Part shown: positions 28,737 to 35,538 of the stretch, piece after piece
Layout: every line of letters begins with the position of its first letter
How positions within the stretch are numbered: the first letter of the stretch is position 1
Source of the DNA: Stutzerimonas stutzeri RCH2
GTDB taxonomy: Bacteria; Pseudomonadota; Gammaproteobacteria; Pseudomonadales; Pseudomonadaceae
DNA: 64,000 nucleotides
Reading direction: 5' to 3'
NCBI RefSeq assembly: GCF_000327065.1
Contig: NC_019936.1
Coordinates: 3,066,001 to 3,130,000 of the forward strand
Notes under the pieces: generated by a model
What the model was told of the DNA's origin: nothing
Seen by the model: only the letters and a program-made list of their open reading frames with translations
The model's database searches: none
Made by a program: the position numbers and the translations under genes

Positions 28737-28983
28737 GCCGAACGCGGACCAAACTGGCAGCAACGTTGTGCCCCTGGGCGCGGCCATCAGCAACCTGTGC
28801 AGCATCGTAACCTTCGCCTCGGCCAGCGGCATTCCGGTGGAGGAAGTCACCGAGTGGGTAGCGAACGGCACGCTCCCCAGCGTCACCTTCTCGGACTTCC
28901 GCATGGTGAACGTGGGCAAGCTGCGGGCGGACCTGCTGAGCGGAAAGGAGAGCTTCGCCGCGGGAGATTACAGCCATGATTAG
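28729..28983 (+). CDS. Xis/AlpA-like DNA-binding protein, second paralogue
   Basis: An 84-residue protein similar to its neighbour: FASASGIPVEEVTEWVANGTLPSVTFSDFRMVNVGKLRADL aligns without gaps with the preceding protein, and both end in an F-x-x-GDY motif. The basic wing residues (KMGRPR in the first copy) are lost here (TFSDFR), so DNA affinity is probably different. Starts overlap the preceding gene by 8 bp and the next by 8 bp. The pair looks like a diverged tandem duplication that could act as activator and antagonist or as a heterodimer. Confidence 0.72.
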   Translation: MSKPNADQTGSNVVPLGAAISNLCSIVTFASASGIPVEEVTEWVANGTLPSVTFSDFRMVNVGKLRADLLSGKESFAAGDYSHD

Positions 28984-29365
28984 CCAGCACGCTGTTGTGG
29001 ATGCCTCCACCGCCCAGGGCTACATCGGCCAGACCGTTCTGGTTGAGCTGCACTGGGATGATGAGCCGGAATCCTACTGGTACTGCCTGCATATCGTCGG
29101 CATGGTGGTGCCGATGGAAGGCGTGTACGACCACGGGTATTTCCTGACCTTTGATCTCAACGCGCAGGAGTCCCACCCCAACGAAGTGTTCTTCTCGGAC
29201 ATTCGCACGATCAGGGCGATGCGGCACCGCGACCGGCATGGTTCCGGCAACGTACTGGGCCGTATCGCCCTTCCCAACTCTGCAAGGTCAAGGGCCGCGC
29301 TCCCGGCTCGTCGGAACAGCTTCACCGTTCCGGCGAACGGAAGCACGGGCGCAGCGCACCCTTGA
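28976..29365 (+). CDS. hypothetical protein of the island's replication operon
   Basis: A 129-residue frame overlapping the preceding gene by 8 bp. The first ~90 residues look like a compact beta-rich domain ([40 protein letters not shown]). The last ~30 are Arg/Ala/Ser-rich and are encoded by the strand of a large hairpin, so the 3' end may be shaped by that signal rather than by protein selection. Position corresponds to small genes between xis and rep in filamentous phages; a single-stranded-DNA-binding protein is possible but no signature is seen. Confidence 0.6.
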   Translation: MISQHAVVDASTAQGYIGQTVLVELHWDDEPESYWYCLHIVGMVVPMEGVYDHGYFLTFDLNAQESHPNEVFFSDIRTIRAMRHRDRHGSGNVLGRIALPNSARSRAALPARRNSFTVPANGSTGAAHP

Positions 29366-29371
29366 CCCTGC
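29282..29371. other. long branched hairpin, possible packaging or origin signal
   Basis: Outer arms GCAAGGTCAAGGG (29282-29294) and CCCTTGACCCTGC (29359-29371) pair over 13 bp with one mismatch. Inside, GCGCT/AGCGC, CCCG/CGGG and GGAAC/GTTCC extend the stem. It overlaps the 3' end of a coding frame and precedes two more hairpins. Confidence 0.65.
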
Positions 29372-29394
29372 ACGACCATGAACAGCCTATCGCT

Positions 29395-29429
29395 GGGAGT
29401 GTGGGGTAGCTTTTCCACCCCACACTCCC
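29395..29429. other. strong hairpin, candidate replication origin
   Basis: Perfect 13-bp arms GGGAGTGTGGGGT and ACCCCACACTCCC around a 9-nt loop AGCTTTTCC. No T-run follows. It lies 388 bp upstream of the replication initiator gene. Filamentous phages keep origin and packaging hairpins in such intergenic regions. Confidence 0.7.
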
Positions 29430-29816
29430 GAGCCCTCGGCGGCAAGAGCGGGATGACAAGGGCAGCGCCCTTGGTGTTCGTTCTCCAGCGCCGCGCCGAT
29501 CTCCGCGTCCCGCACCCCTCTTTCGGTCTGGCCTGCCTTGCGCTCTGCATCGCCTGGGCTACCACGCCGCCGCCAAACCGCCCTCACCTGCCCGCCCTCA
29601 CCCAGGAGCAACCCTGCCTGGATGACCCGACCGAACTGTTCGACTCGATTACTGGATTGAAGCTCTCTGGCGCGCGCACGGCTGCACAGCTCTACGCCGA
29701 GCGTAGCGAGCGCGTCGCCTGTGCCGGCGTGCGCGCGCCGCCCGGCTGACGTCCCTGTAACACGTCAGATAACCAGTTGTGGGTTCAGTGGCAAAAGCTC
29801 AATAAAGGTAAAACCG
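29430..29816. other. gene-poor leader before the replication initiator
   Basis: About 390 bp with no convincing gene; one frame (29378-29749) is low-complexity and lacks a ribosome-binding site. It holds a third hairpin, CAAGGGC-AGC-GCCCTTG at 29457-29473, then C-rich sequence. AAAGG at 29804-29808 is the initiator's ribosome-binding site. Confidence 0.55.
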
Positions 29817-31097
29817 ATGCAAGTTAAAGATTTCATCCGCGTTGACCGAACCACCGGCGAGGAAAGCAGCACCGGCCGGCTGTTCTTGGACATTGGCTAT
29901 ACGGGCTTCAAGGACCTGTCAGGCGTTCGCCTGTTGCGCTGCGGCGTCGATACGGTCCGCCAGCTGTACCGCGGGCTGATTCGCCCCGAGATCATGGCGC
30001 TGTTCGAGAAGCCGGGCGCGATGGTGGAGTTCGCCGGGCAAATCTGGCACTCGGGCCGTGTGGGCCGCGACTCAGGCTACCAGTACAAGCTGCAGAACGC
30101 AGACCTGGGCTTCATCCTGCTCATCAAAAACTTCAACGCCAAGCTGGAGCACATCGGGCCGCACCTGAAGATCGAGGTATCACCGCACGCCATCGACGAG
30201 CTGTCGCCGGAACGGCTGCAAGAGCGGATGGACTACTTCGCCGCTGCCGTGATGACCAACCGCGAACGCAACCAGTGTGCCGTCCACCTCGCCCTGGACC
30301 TGCAAGGCTGGAAACCTCCGGTCGATCTGGTGGCACGTCTGCATTGCCGGGCCAGGACGCACCGGGACATATCGGGCATCAGCCAGGTCGAGTGGGCCAC
30401 CAAGTCCAGCGTCTACGGTCGCGGGGAAACGTCGATGTTCGGCTCGGCCAGTGGCGTTCAGCTCTGCATCTACAACAAGACCGAACAGGCCCGCGCAACG
30501 GACAAGCTCGACTTCTGGGAAAGCGTCTGGCGGCGTCGGGATTCGTTCGATGCGGCTGATCCGGACAACTACGATCCAGCCCAGGACGTGTGGCGGGTGG
30601 AGCTGCGCTATCACCATTCGGTGATCCAGCAATTCGCCAGCGGCTCGATTGACGTGAAGACCGGGGAAGCCATCGACACGGACTCCTTCGCCGCCTTCTC
30701 GGCCCATCTGGACGGCCTGTGGCGATACGGCCTGCGCCAGTTCAAGCTCATTGCTCGCCCTGGTTACTACGAGCCGATCTGGACACTGATGCGCGATGAC
30801 GTGCGGGTAGATGTGGCCGTGGATTCGCTGGTCGATGACACCGAATACAAGCGGTACTACAAGACCTCTCGAGGCTTCTCAGGCAAGAACGTGGAACTGT
30901 TCCTGGGAAACTTCGTAAGCCTGCTGGCAAGGGAGCGGGTGGGCGCAAAAAAGGCGTTTGAGACGCTGCAGCAATGGGACTGTTGGCCGGTGATCCGTGA
31001 CCACTACGCCGCCAAGGAAATGACCGAGCGTGACCTGTACAAGCACATCAAGGCACTGCTCGAGGAGCGCCACGTTCGCTGGGGGCGTGCTGTTTGA
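29817..31097 (+). CDS. filamentous-phage-type replication initiation protein
   Basis: A 426-residue protein resembling the replication initiators (gene II/X type) of Pf-like filamentous phages, which nick the origin to start rolling-circle synthesis. Recognisable parts include LKIEVSPHAIDELSPERLQERMDYF, VEWATKSSVYGRGETSMFGS, QLCIYNKTEQAR and VWRVELRYHHSVIQQF. Start at 29817 is supported by AAAGG 8 bp upstream; the in-frame extension to 29721 has no signal. The gene overlaps the integrase start by 4 bp, an initiator-integrase order also found in Pf prophages. Identification is by overall resemblance, not by a proved active site. Confidence 0.8.
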   Translation: MQVKDFIRVDRTTGEESSTGRLFLDIGYTGFKDLSGVRLLRCGVDTVRQLYRGLIRPEIMALFEKPGAMVEFAGQIWHSGRVGRDSGYQYKLQNADLGFILLIKNFNAKLEHIGPHLKIEVSPHAIDELSPERLQERMDYFAAAVMTNRERNQCAVHLALDLQGWKPPVDLVARLHCRARTHRDISGISQVEWATKSSVYGRGETSMFGSASGVQLCIYNKTEQARATDKLDFWESVWRRRDSFDAADPDNYDPAQDVWRVELRYHHSVIQQFASGSIDVKTGEAIDTDSFAAFSAHLDGLWRYGLRQFKLIARPGYYEPIWTLMRDDVRVDVAVDSLVDDTEYKRYYKTSRGFSGKNVELFLGNFVSLLARERVGAKKAFETLQQWDCWPVIRDHYAAKEMTERDLYKHIKALLEERHVRWGRAV

Positions 31098-32092
31098 TCA
31101 CCAAGGGACCAACCGGCTGGGACGTGGATTTCTGGCTGGATAGAACAGCCGGCATCCGTAAGCGCAAGCGTGGCTTCCGCACCAAGAGCGAGGCTGAACG
31201 CTGGGTGGTCGATATGCGCCGGGAGTACAGCCACCGTGGCCGCGATCCGGGCGAACGCCTCGCCGATCTGGTGCAGGTCTGGTACGAACTGCATGGCGCC
31301 ACGCTCAAAGATCAGAAGCGCTACGGGCGCACCCTGGCGATAGTCGATGCCCTGGGCAACCCGATTGCCTCCAGCTTCACCGCTCTGGACTTCAGCCGCT
31401 ACCGGGCCGAAAGGCTCAAGAGCTGCACTCCGGCAACGGTGAACCATGAACACCGCTACCTGAAAGCCGTGTTCAACGAGCTGATCCGCCTGGGCGTCTG
31501 GCATGAAGCCAACCCGGTCGCCAAGCTGCGGCAACTGCGGGTCGATGAAACCGAGCTGACCTATCTCACCCTGGACGAATGCCGGTTGGTGCTGGATGAA
31601 TGCGCCGCGTCGACCAACAGCCACACCCTGCCCGTAGCCAAGCTCTGTCTGGCTACCGGTGCTCGATGGGATGAAGCGGAGTCGATCACCCGTAACCAGC
31701 TGCTGAACGGGCAAGTTCGCTTCGCCAGGACGAAGAATGGCCGCGTGCGGACCATCCCCGTGCCGGATGATCTGGTGAAGCTGATGCTTGAGCGTGGCTA
31801 CCCAGGATCGGGGCGGCTGTTCAGCTCCTGTCGATCGGCGTTCCGCAAAGCCTACGAACGCACCGGCCTGCACACACCCGGCCAGCTGACCCACATCCTG
31901 CGGCACACCTTCGCCAGCCACTACATGATGCAGGGCGGCAACATCCTCACGCTGCAACGAATCCTGGGTCACGGCGATATCAAGATGACGATGCGGTACT
32001 CGCATCTGGCGCCGGATCACTTCGCGACTGTTCTCAGTCATTCGCCATTGGCGTTGCTCGGCCAGAAGGACCAGCAAGACGCTGCGAATTAG
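31094..32092 (+). CDS. phage-type tyrosine integrase
   Basis: A 332-residue site-specific recombinase. The catalytic set is complete: Arg191 (TGARWDE), His267 and Arg270 (HILRHTFASH), His293 (LGHGDI) and Tyr302 (MRYSHL). The N-terminal part has an arm-type DNA-binding region (GFRTKSEAERWVVDM) and a core-binding domain. The likely start is TTG at 31094, overlapping the initiator's stop as TTGA; the first ATG inside would remove the arm-binding region. It should catalyse integration at the tRNA-Thr gene. The right repeat lies about 0.9 kb further on. Confidence 0.92.
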   Translation: MITKGPTGWDVDFWLDRTAGIRKRKRGFRTKSEAERWVVDMRREYSHRGRDPGERLADLVQVWYELHGATLKDQKRYGRTLAIVDALGNPIASSFTALDFSRYRAERLKSCTPATVNHEHRYLKAVFNELIRLGVWHEANPVAKLRQLRVDETELTYLTLDECRLVLDECAASTNSHTLPVAKLCLATGARWDEAESITRNQLLNGQVRFARTKNGRVRTIPVPDDLVKLMLERGYPGSGRLFSSCRSAFRKAYERTGLHTPGQLTHILRHTFASHYMMQGGNILTLQRILGHGDIKMTMRYSHLAPDHFATVLSHSPLALLGQKDQQDAAN

Positions 32093-32107
32093 CATCCGCT
32101 ATTCCGC

Positions 32108-32135
32108 TATAATGACCCGCACACCGCGAACGAGG
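32108..32135 (+). promoter_or_regulatory. -10 box and ribosome-binding site of the Fic module
   Basis: A perfect TATAAT at 32108-32113 lies 31 bp before the antitoxin ATG and GAGG at 32132-32135 is its ribosome-binding site. No clear -35 box was found at 17 bp, so activity may depend on an extended -10 or a regulator. Confidence 0.5.
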
Positions 32136-32143
32136 TTTTTGCT

Positions 32144-32314
32144 ATGCCCGATCTGACCTTGGAAGAGAAGAAGGCCTACTACGCGAAGGTCCGCCAATCG
32201 AACTATGCCGCCAGCCTGCGCCTGGAAGGCTTCAATACCACACCAGCTGACGCTAAACGCGAACTCCCAACTCGCGAAGCTGCCCTGAGAGCCTTGCGCG
32301 CTCGGCAGGCCTGA
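32144..32314 (+). CDS. YhfG/VbhA-type antitoxin of the Fic module
   Basis: A 56-residue protein (MPDLTLEEKKAYYAKVRQ start). It contains SLRLEG at residues 24-29, matching the inhibitory helix motif [S/T]xxxE[G/N] by which class I Fic antitoxins block the ATP site of the toxin. The stop overlaps the toxin ATG by one base (TGATG), the usual arrangement. It is too short to be found by simple length filters, but the motif, ribosome-binding site and coupling make it convincing. YhfG-like proteins have a similar N terminus. Confidence 0.85.
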   Translation: MPDLTLEEKKAYYAKVRQSNYAASLRLEGFNTTPADAKRELPTREAALRALRARQA

Positions 32315-32910
32315 TGCTCGATAAGTACGGTGTCGGTCAGGATCCTCTCTGCTATCCAGGCACCACGGTTCTACGCAACCGCCTAGACCTGACCGATGAC
32401 CAAGCGCTTCACGCTGCTGAGCGGACGCTTTCCGAAATCGCTGCAGGCTCCATTGACTTCGCCCTGCCTCCCTACGATCTCACCTATCTGCAACGGATCC
32501 ACCGCACTCTCTTCGAAGATGTTTACGAATGGGCGGGAGAACTACGTACCGTGGACATATCGAAGGGCGGTACGCACTTCTGCAACGTCACCCGAATTGA
32601 ACCGGAGGCTAAGAAGCTCTTCAGACAATTGGAGGCGGCCAACTGGTATGAAGGGATGTCACGGCAACAGTTGGTTTCCGCCGTCGCTGAACTCTATGGC
32701 GACTTGAATATGGTCCACCCTTTCCGGGAAGGAAACGGACGCGCGCAGCGGATCCTGTTTGATCACATCATTGTGAACGCCGGCTACGAGATCAGCTGGT
32801 GGCAGGTCGATGAGGGCGAGTGGATCCAAGCAAATATCGACGCGGTAACCTGTGACTATCAGACGATGACCAATATCTTCCAGCGCTGTATCGGTCAAGC
32901 GATCCGCTAG
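32314..32910 (+). CDS. Fic family AMPylation toxin
   Basis: A 198-residue Fic protein. The catalytic motif HPFREGNGRAQR lies at residues 135-146, exactly matching HPFxxGNGRxxR, so His135 should be active. YEWAGELRTVDISKGG is the flap region. Fic enzymes transfer AMP to protein hydroxyl groups; related toxins (VbhT, FicT) modify DNA gyrase and topoisomerase IV and stop growth. Target here is unknown. The upstream antitoxin gene makes this a class I module. It lies at the right tip of the island next to the attachment repeat and may stabilise the island or act against phages. Confidence 0.92.
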   Translation: MLDKYGVGQDPLCYPGTTVLRNRLDLTDDQALHAAERTLSEIAAGSIDFALPPYDLTYLQRIHRTLFEDVYEWAGELRTVDISKGGTHFCNVTRIEPEAKKLFRQLEAANWYEGMSRQQLVSAVAELYGDLNMVHPFREGNGRAQRILFDHIIVNAGYEISWWQVDEGEWIQANIDAVTCDYQTMTNIFQRCIGQAIR

Positions 32911-32953
32911 CGGGACAAGAAAGGGACACTTGTGAGACACCGGCCCAAAAACA

Positions 32954-32979
32954 AAAGGGCTAGCCGAAGCTAACCCTTT
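32954..32979. terminator. island-borne bidirectional terminator beside tRNA-Thr
   Basis: Stem AAAGGGCTAGC/GCTAACCCTTT with one mismatch and a CGAA loop. It follows fic on the plus strand and the reconstituted tRNA-Thr on the minus strand, so the island brings its own replacement for the tRNA terminator left at 24732-24763. Confidence 0.75.
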
Positions 32980-33033
32980 GATTTCATTGGTGCCGGAGAC
33001 AGGAGTCGAACCTGCGACCTTCGCATTACGAAT
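32975..33033. repeat. right attachment-site direct repeat (attR)
   Basis: 59 bp identical to 24756-24814. It forms the 3' part of the intact tRNA-Thr gene, so integration kept the tRNA functional. Confidence 0.93.
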
Positions 33034-33063
33034 GCGCTGCTCTACCTACTGAGCTACACCGGC
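32988..33063 (-). tRNA. tRNA-Thr(CGT)
   Basis: 76 nt including an encoded CCA. The anticodon loop reads TTCGTAA with anticodon CGT; D- and T-arms are regular (GGTTCGACT T-loop). The acceptor stem has a U6-U67 mismatch and the anticodon stem a G27-A43 mismatch, but all other pairs are normal. The 5' part is host DNA and the 3' 46 nt belong to the right attachment repeat. Confidence 0.93.
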
Positions 33064-33154
33064 GCCGGTGGCGGATTATCGGGGGTTATGCGGTTGGACT
33101 CAAGACCGTGCGCTCCCGCCGAGACGGCAATCCGCCGCTCATGCCTGATGCCAG

Positions 33155-33916
33155 TCAGTGCGGCCGCGAAGCCGGTTGGCCATGGTCGCGTTCGAGGTCG
33201 TGCTTGACCTGGCTGGCCAATTGCTCGCCCTCGGCGCTGACCATTTCGTAACCTTCGCGGGCCTTGGCCTTGAGCTTGCCGGTCAGCTCGTCGCTTTTCT
33301 GTCCCATCAGTTCGTCTTCGCGACGGGTTGGCGGGACGGATGCGGCGAGCAGAGCACCCAGGGCGATGCCCATCGCTCCCAGGGCCAGTGGTTGCTCATT
33401 GAGCAGCTGCGAAAAGCCGCCACGAGCGCGATCGGCGGTGTGTCGCAGGCTCTCAGCGGCGTGCCGGCCAGAGTCGCTGACCCGATGGCGGGCGTTGCCC
33501 AGGGTACTGGAGGCATCGTGGCTCATCTGCGCTGCCTTGTCCTTGAGCCCGGTGCCCTGCTGCTTGAGGCCGGAGGCCTTGGCCGACAGCTTCTCCGTCA
33601 TGGACGGACCAGTGGATGCGGTACTGGCGCTGTAGTCCGGACGACGATTCTGCCCGGCCATCAGCCAGACCAGCCCGATGGAGGTCAGCAGGGTCGGCAC
33701 CGGATTGGCCTTCACCGTATCGGTAAGGTTGTGCAGGAACTCGCCACCACCACCTTTGGCATAGCCCAGCGCCGTATCGATCATCTGCCCGGGCGACAGC
33801 TTGCTCTCCAGTGCATGGACGATGTTGCCGATCTCGGCACGCTGCTGGTCGATCTCACGCTCCAGGGTGCTCGGGTCCTTCTGCGCTTCTAGGTCTACCT
33901 GATTATGCGTACTCAT
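33155..33916 (-). CDS. DUF3618 domain protein
   Basis: A 253-residue protein. The N terminus STLEREIDQQRAEIGNIVHALESKLSPGQMIDTALGY is the DUF3618 domain. Two hydrophobic segments follow (PVPTLLTSIGLVWLMAG and LALGAMGIALGALLAASVPP) around an Ala/Ser/His-rich linker with many charged residues. The C-terminal tail is hydrophilic. Members occur with holin-like and CsbD-like proteins in stress-linked envelope operons of proteobacteria; a membrane-associated structural role is suspected. It overlaps the holin-like gene as ATGA and ends about 90 bp before tRNA-Thr. Function unknown. Confidence 0.82.
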   Translation of the reverse strand: MSTHNQVDLEAQKDPSTLEREIDQQRAEIGNIVHALESKLSPGQMIDTALGYAKGGGGEFLHNLTDTVKANPVPTLLTSIGLVWLMAGQNRRPDYSASTASTGPSMTEKLSAKASGLKQQGTGLKDKAAQMSHDASSTLGNARHRVSDSGRHAAESLRHTADRARGGFSQLLNEQPLALGAMGIALGALLAASVPPTRREDELMGQKSDELTGKLKAKAREGYEMVSAEGEQLASQVKHDLERDHGQPASRPH

Positions 33917-34338
33917 GCGTGCCCCCTGACGGCTTCTTTATCCTTCTGCAGCGAATGGATGGTGCGGTCGGGTTTGAACGAAGAGGCTTCGAACTTCTTC
34001 TTGCCCGCCGAAACCATGATCATCCCGATGACCACCACGACGACGCCTACGATCAAGGCGGCGAGCCACAGCTCCATCATCGTGGCGAGGAAGTAAACGG
34101 CCGACATAAGCAGAACAATGAAGCCCGCCAGCAGCACCGCACCACCGGTGGCGACGCTTGCCGCACCGGCTTTGGTAGCGCGGAGCGATTCGCTCAGTTC
34201 GGCTTTTGCCAATGCCAGTTCTTTGGTGAAAAGAGACGGCACTTCCCGGGTCAGCTGCCGTAGCAACCCGCCGACGGAGCTGTCCTGTTCGGGATTTACC
34301 GGTTCATAAGGCGTGTTGAGGTTACGTTGCTCGTTCAT
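33913..34338 (-). CDS. holin-like/DUF1469 membrane protein
   Basis: A 141-residue protein with two adjacent membrane helices (ATGGAVLLAGFIVLLMSAVYFLA and LWLAALIVGVVVVVIGMIMV) preceded by an amphipathic segment SVGGLLRQLTREVPSLFTKELALAKAELSESL. This is the layout of the phage_holin_3_6/DUF1469 family, which is common on bacterial chromosomes outside phages. The name therefore does not imply lysis. Overlaps both neighbours by 4 bp, so the three genes form a translationally coupled operon. Confidence 0.85.
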   Translation of the reverse strand: MNEQRNLNTPYEPVNPEQDSSVGGLLRQLTREVPSLFTKELALAKAELSESLRATKAGAASVATGGAVLLAGFIVLLMSAVYFLATMMELWLAALIVGVVVVVIGMIMVSAGKKKFEASSFKPDRTIHSLQKDKEAVRGHA

Positions 34339-35093
34339 CGATTTAGCCCTCCGGTTGTGCCCTTGCCATTGGTGCCGATGCCGTTGCTGCTGCCGGTGGT
34401 GGACGACATGTTCGCGTTGCTGACACTACCGACCGTGCTGCCAGACGTGCCGCTGGAAACACGCGAATCGATTTCAGCCTGGCTGGGCATAGTCTCGGCG
34501 GTCACATCAGCCGGGACACCCAGCGGCGACGTGGGATGGGGTCGACTGGCGTCGGAATGACCGTAATCGGTCGTAGGTTCGCGAGCGCCGGCGGTGTCGG
34601 CACGATGGCTCGACGCGCGGGCGAATCGGGTCAGCCCGAAGCCGAGCGCCACGCTACCGGCGATGAACAGCGCGGGATTGTTGCGCGCAAGCCGATTGAC
34701 CTCGCCTACCAGCTCGTCGACGCTTTTGCCGCGCAGGTTGTCAGCCAGGTTCACCATGCTTTGCGCGACGTCAGAGACGTAGCTGGAAAGCCCGGTGCTG
34801 TCCTGGTTCTCCAGCTCTGCTGCTGCAGCCTTGGCGCTCTGGGCGACTTTCTCAAGCTCGTCCGCCGCTGTGCCACGGTAGCTGTCCAGCTGCGCCTTGC
34901 CCTGATTCTTGACCTGCTCACCGGCGTCGCGCGCCTTGGCTTTGATGTCTTCGGTGCTGGGTGCGGAACCGGAAGTAGAGCTACCGGTGGCGCCCATCTG
35001 GGTGGATGGCTGGCCGGACGGAGAGCCCGTCAGCGGGGAGTCGGTTCTGGCTTGGCCGCCGTAACCTGTGATCTCTTCATCGGGTGTCGTCAT
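34335..35093 (-). CDS. alanine/serine-rich envelope protein of unknown function
   Basis: A 252-residue protein. Residues ~45-110 are a heptad-rich coiled coil (DIKAKARDAGEQVKNQGKAQLDSYRGTAADELEKVAQSAKAAAAELENQ). One short hydrophobic segment follows (NPALFIAGSVALGFGLTRFA), then a Ser/Gly/Thr-rich low-complexity tail. No signal peptide. ATG at 35093 has AGGTGGAC upstream; a GTG 9 bp earlier is less likely. It is the first gene of the operon with the holin-like and DUF3618 proteins. No family with known function is recognised. Confidence 0.75.
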   Translation of the reverse strand: MTTPDEEITGYGGQARTDSPLTGSPSGQPSTQMGATGSSTSGSAPSTEDIKAKARDAGEQVKNQGKAQLDSYRGTAADELEKVAQSAKAAAAELENQDSTGLSSYVSDVAQSMVNLADNLRGKSVDELVGEVNRLARNNPALFIAGSVALGFGLTRFARASSHRADTAGAREPTTDYGHSDASRPHPTSPLGVPADVTAETMPSQAEIDSRVSSGTSGSTVGSVSNANMSSTTGSSNGIGTNGKGTTGGLNR

Positions 35094-35102
35094 TTTGTCC
35101 AC

Positions 35103-35494
35103 CTTTTATAGGTTCATAGGATTTGGCCGGATGACCACGGTCCGTGAAGCACAGCAATGCGGGGTTGCCGCGGCCGTGCAGTTTCAGTGCGCACACTAAT
35201 GGTGACCGGACCCCCAAAATCGAGTTCCGTGATTCTCGCCAGGTGGTCGCGCGCATTGGCGCCAGGTTTGCCCGACCGCTTTGGGCGAGACGGCCAAACC
35301 GCCTACAGCACTCGCTGATAGCGATGTGCCCGCGATTAGCGCGCAAGCTGCACGCCGCGTGGGCTGCACGCCAGACGACTTCAAACAAGCGAAACGGCGG
35401 AGGTTGCGGGCTGTTTGACTAATCGGTCAGCCAGGAGAGCAATAGCGCATCCTTGGCAAGCCGACGAGCTGCACCGCGCTTGGCAAGCAGAACG
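35103..35494. other. gene-free region between the envelope operon and GH5 gene
   Basis: About 390 bp. A few short frames exist on both strands, but they lack ribosome-binding sites and family signs. The promoter of the envelope operon should be at its left end. Nothing else is recognisable. Confidence 0.5.
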
Positions 35495-35496
35495 CA

Positions 35497-35521
35497 AAAA
35501 CGGGCCCGAAGGCCCGTTCCT
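35497..35521 (-). terminator. intrinsic terminator of the GH5 gene
   Basis: Stem AACGGGCC/GGCCCGTT with a CGAA loop and an A-run on its left side (T-run on the minus strand), 18 bp after the GH5 stop. Confidence 0.85.
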
Positions 35522-35538
35522 GTTTTGCTGGGTAGTCC

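Larger units (their letters stand above)
24756..33033. mobile_element. tRNA-Thr-integrated inovirus-satellite-like island
   Basis: About 8.2 kb bounded by 59-bp direct repeats at 24756-24814 and 32975-33033. Each includes the 3' 46 nt of tRNA-Thr(CGT). Inside are an orphan HigA-like protein, the DUF262 and PutAbiC-like pair, a repressor, two Xis-like paralogues, a hypothetical protein, a hairpin cluster, a filamentous-phage-type replication initiator, a tyrosine integrase and a YhfG-type antitoxin with Fic toxin. No coat, Zot, minor coat or secretin gene is recognisable. The island is thus a replicon-like satellite, or a Pf-type prophage that lost its structural genes. The repeats and integrase are seen; satellite behaviour is inferred. 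Confidence 0.88.

Noticed and set aside
28976..29365. Pf-type single-stranded-DNA-binding protein
   Set aside because: Position fits, but I see no match to the known gene V-type sequence; left as hypothetical.
29378..29749. 123-codon frame before the replication initiator
   Set aside because: Begins within the hairpin region, low complexity, no ribosome-binding site and no family sign; treated as non-coding signal DNA.
24756..33033. Integrative conjugative element
   Set aside because: No relaxase, coupling protein or type IV secretion genes; replication gene is phage-type.
33913..34338. Phage lysis holin
   Set aside because: The fold is holin-like, but no endolysin or phage morphogenesis gene is near and the family is common on chromosomes.
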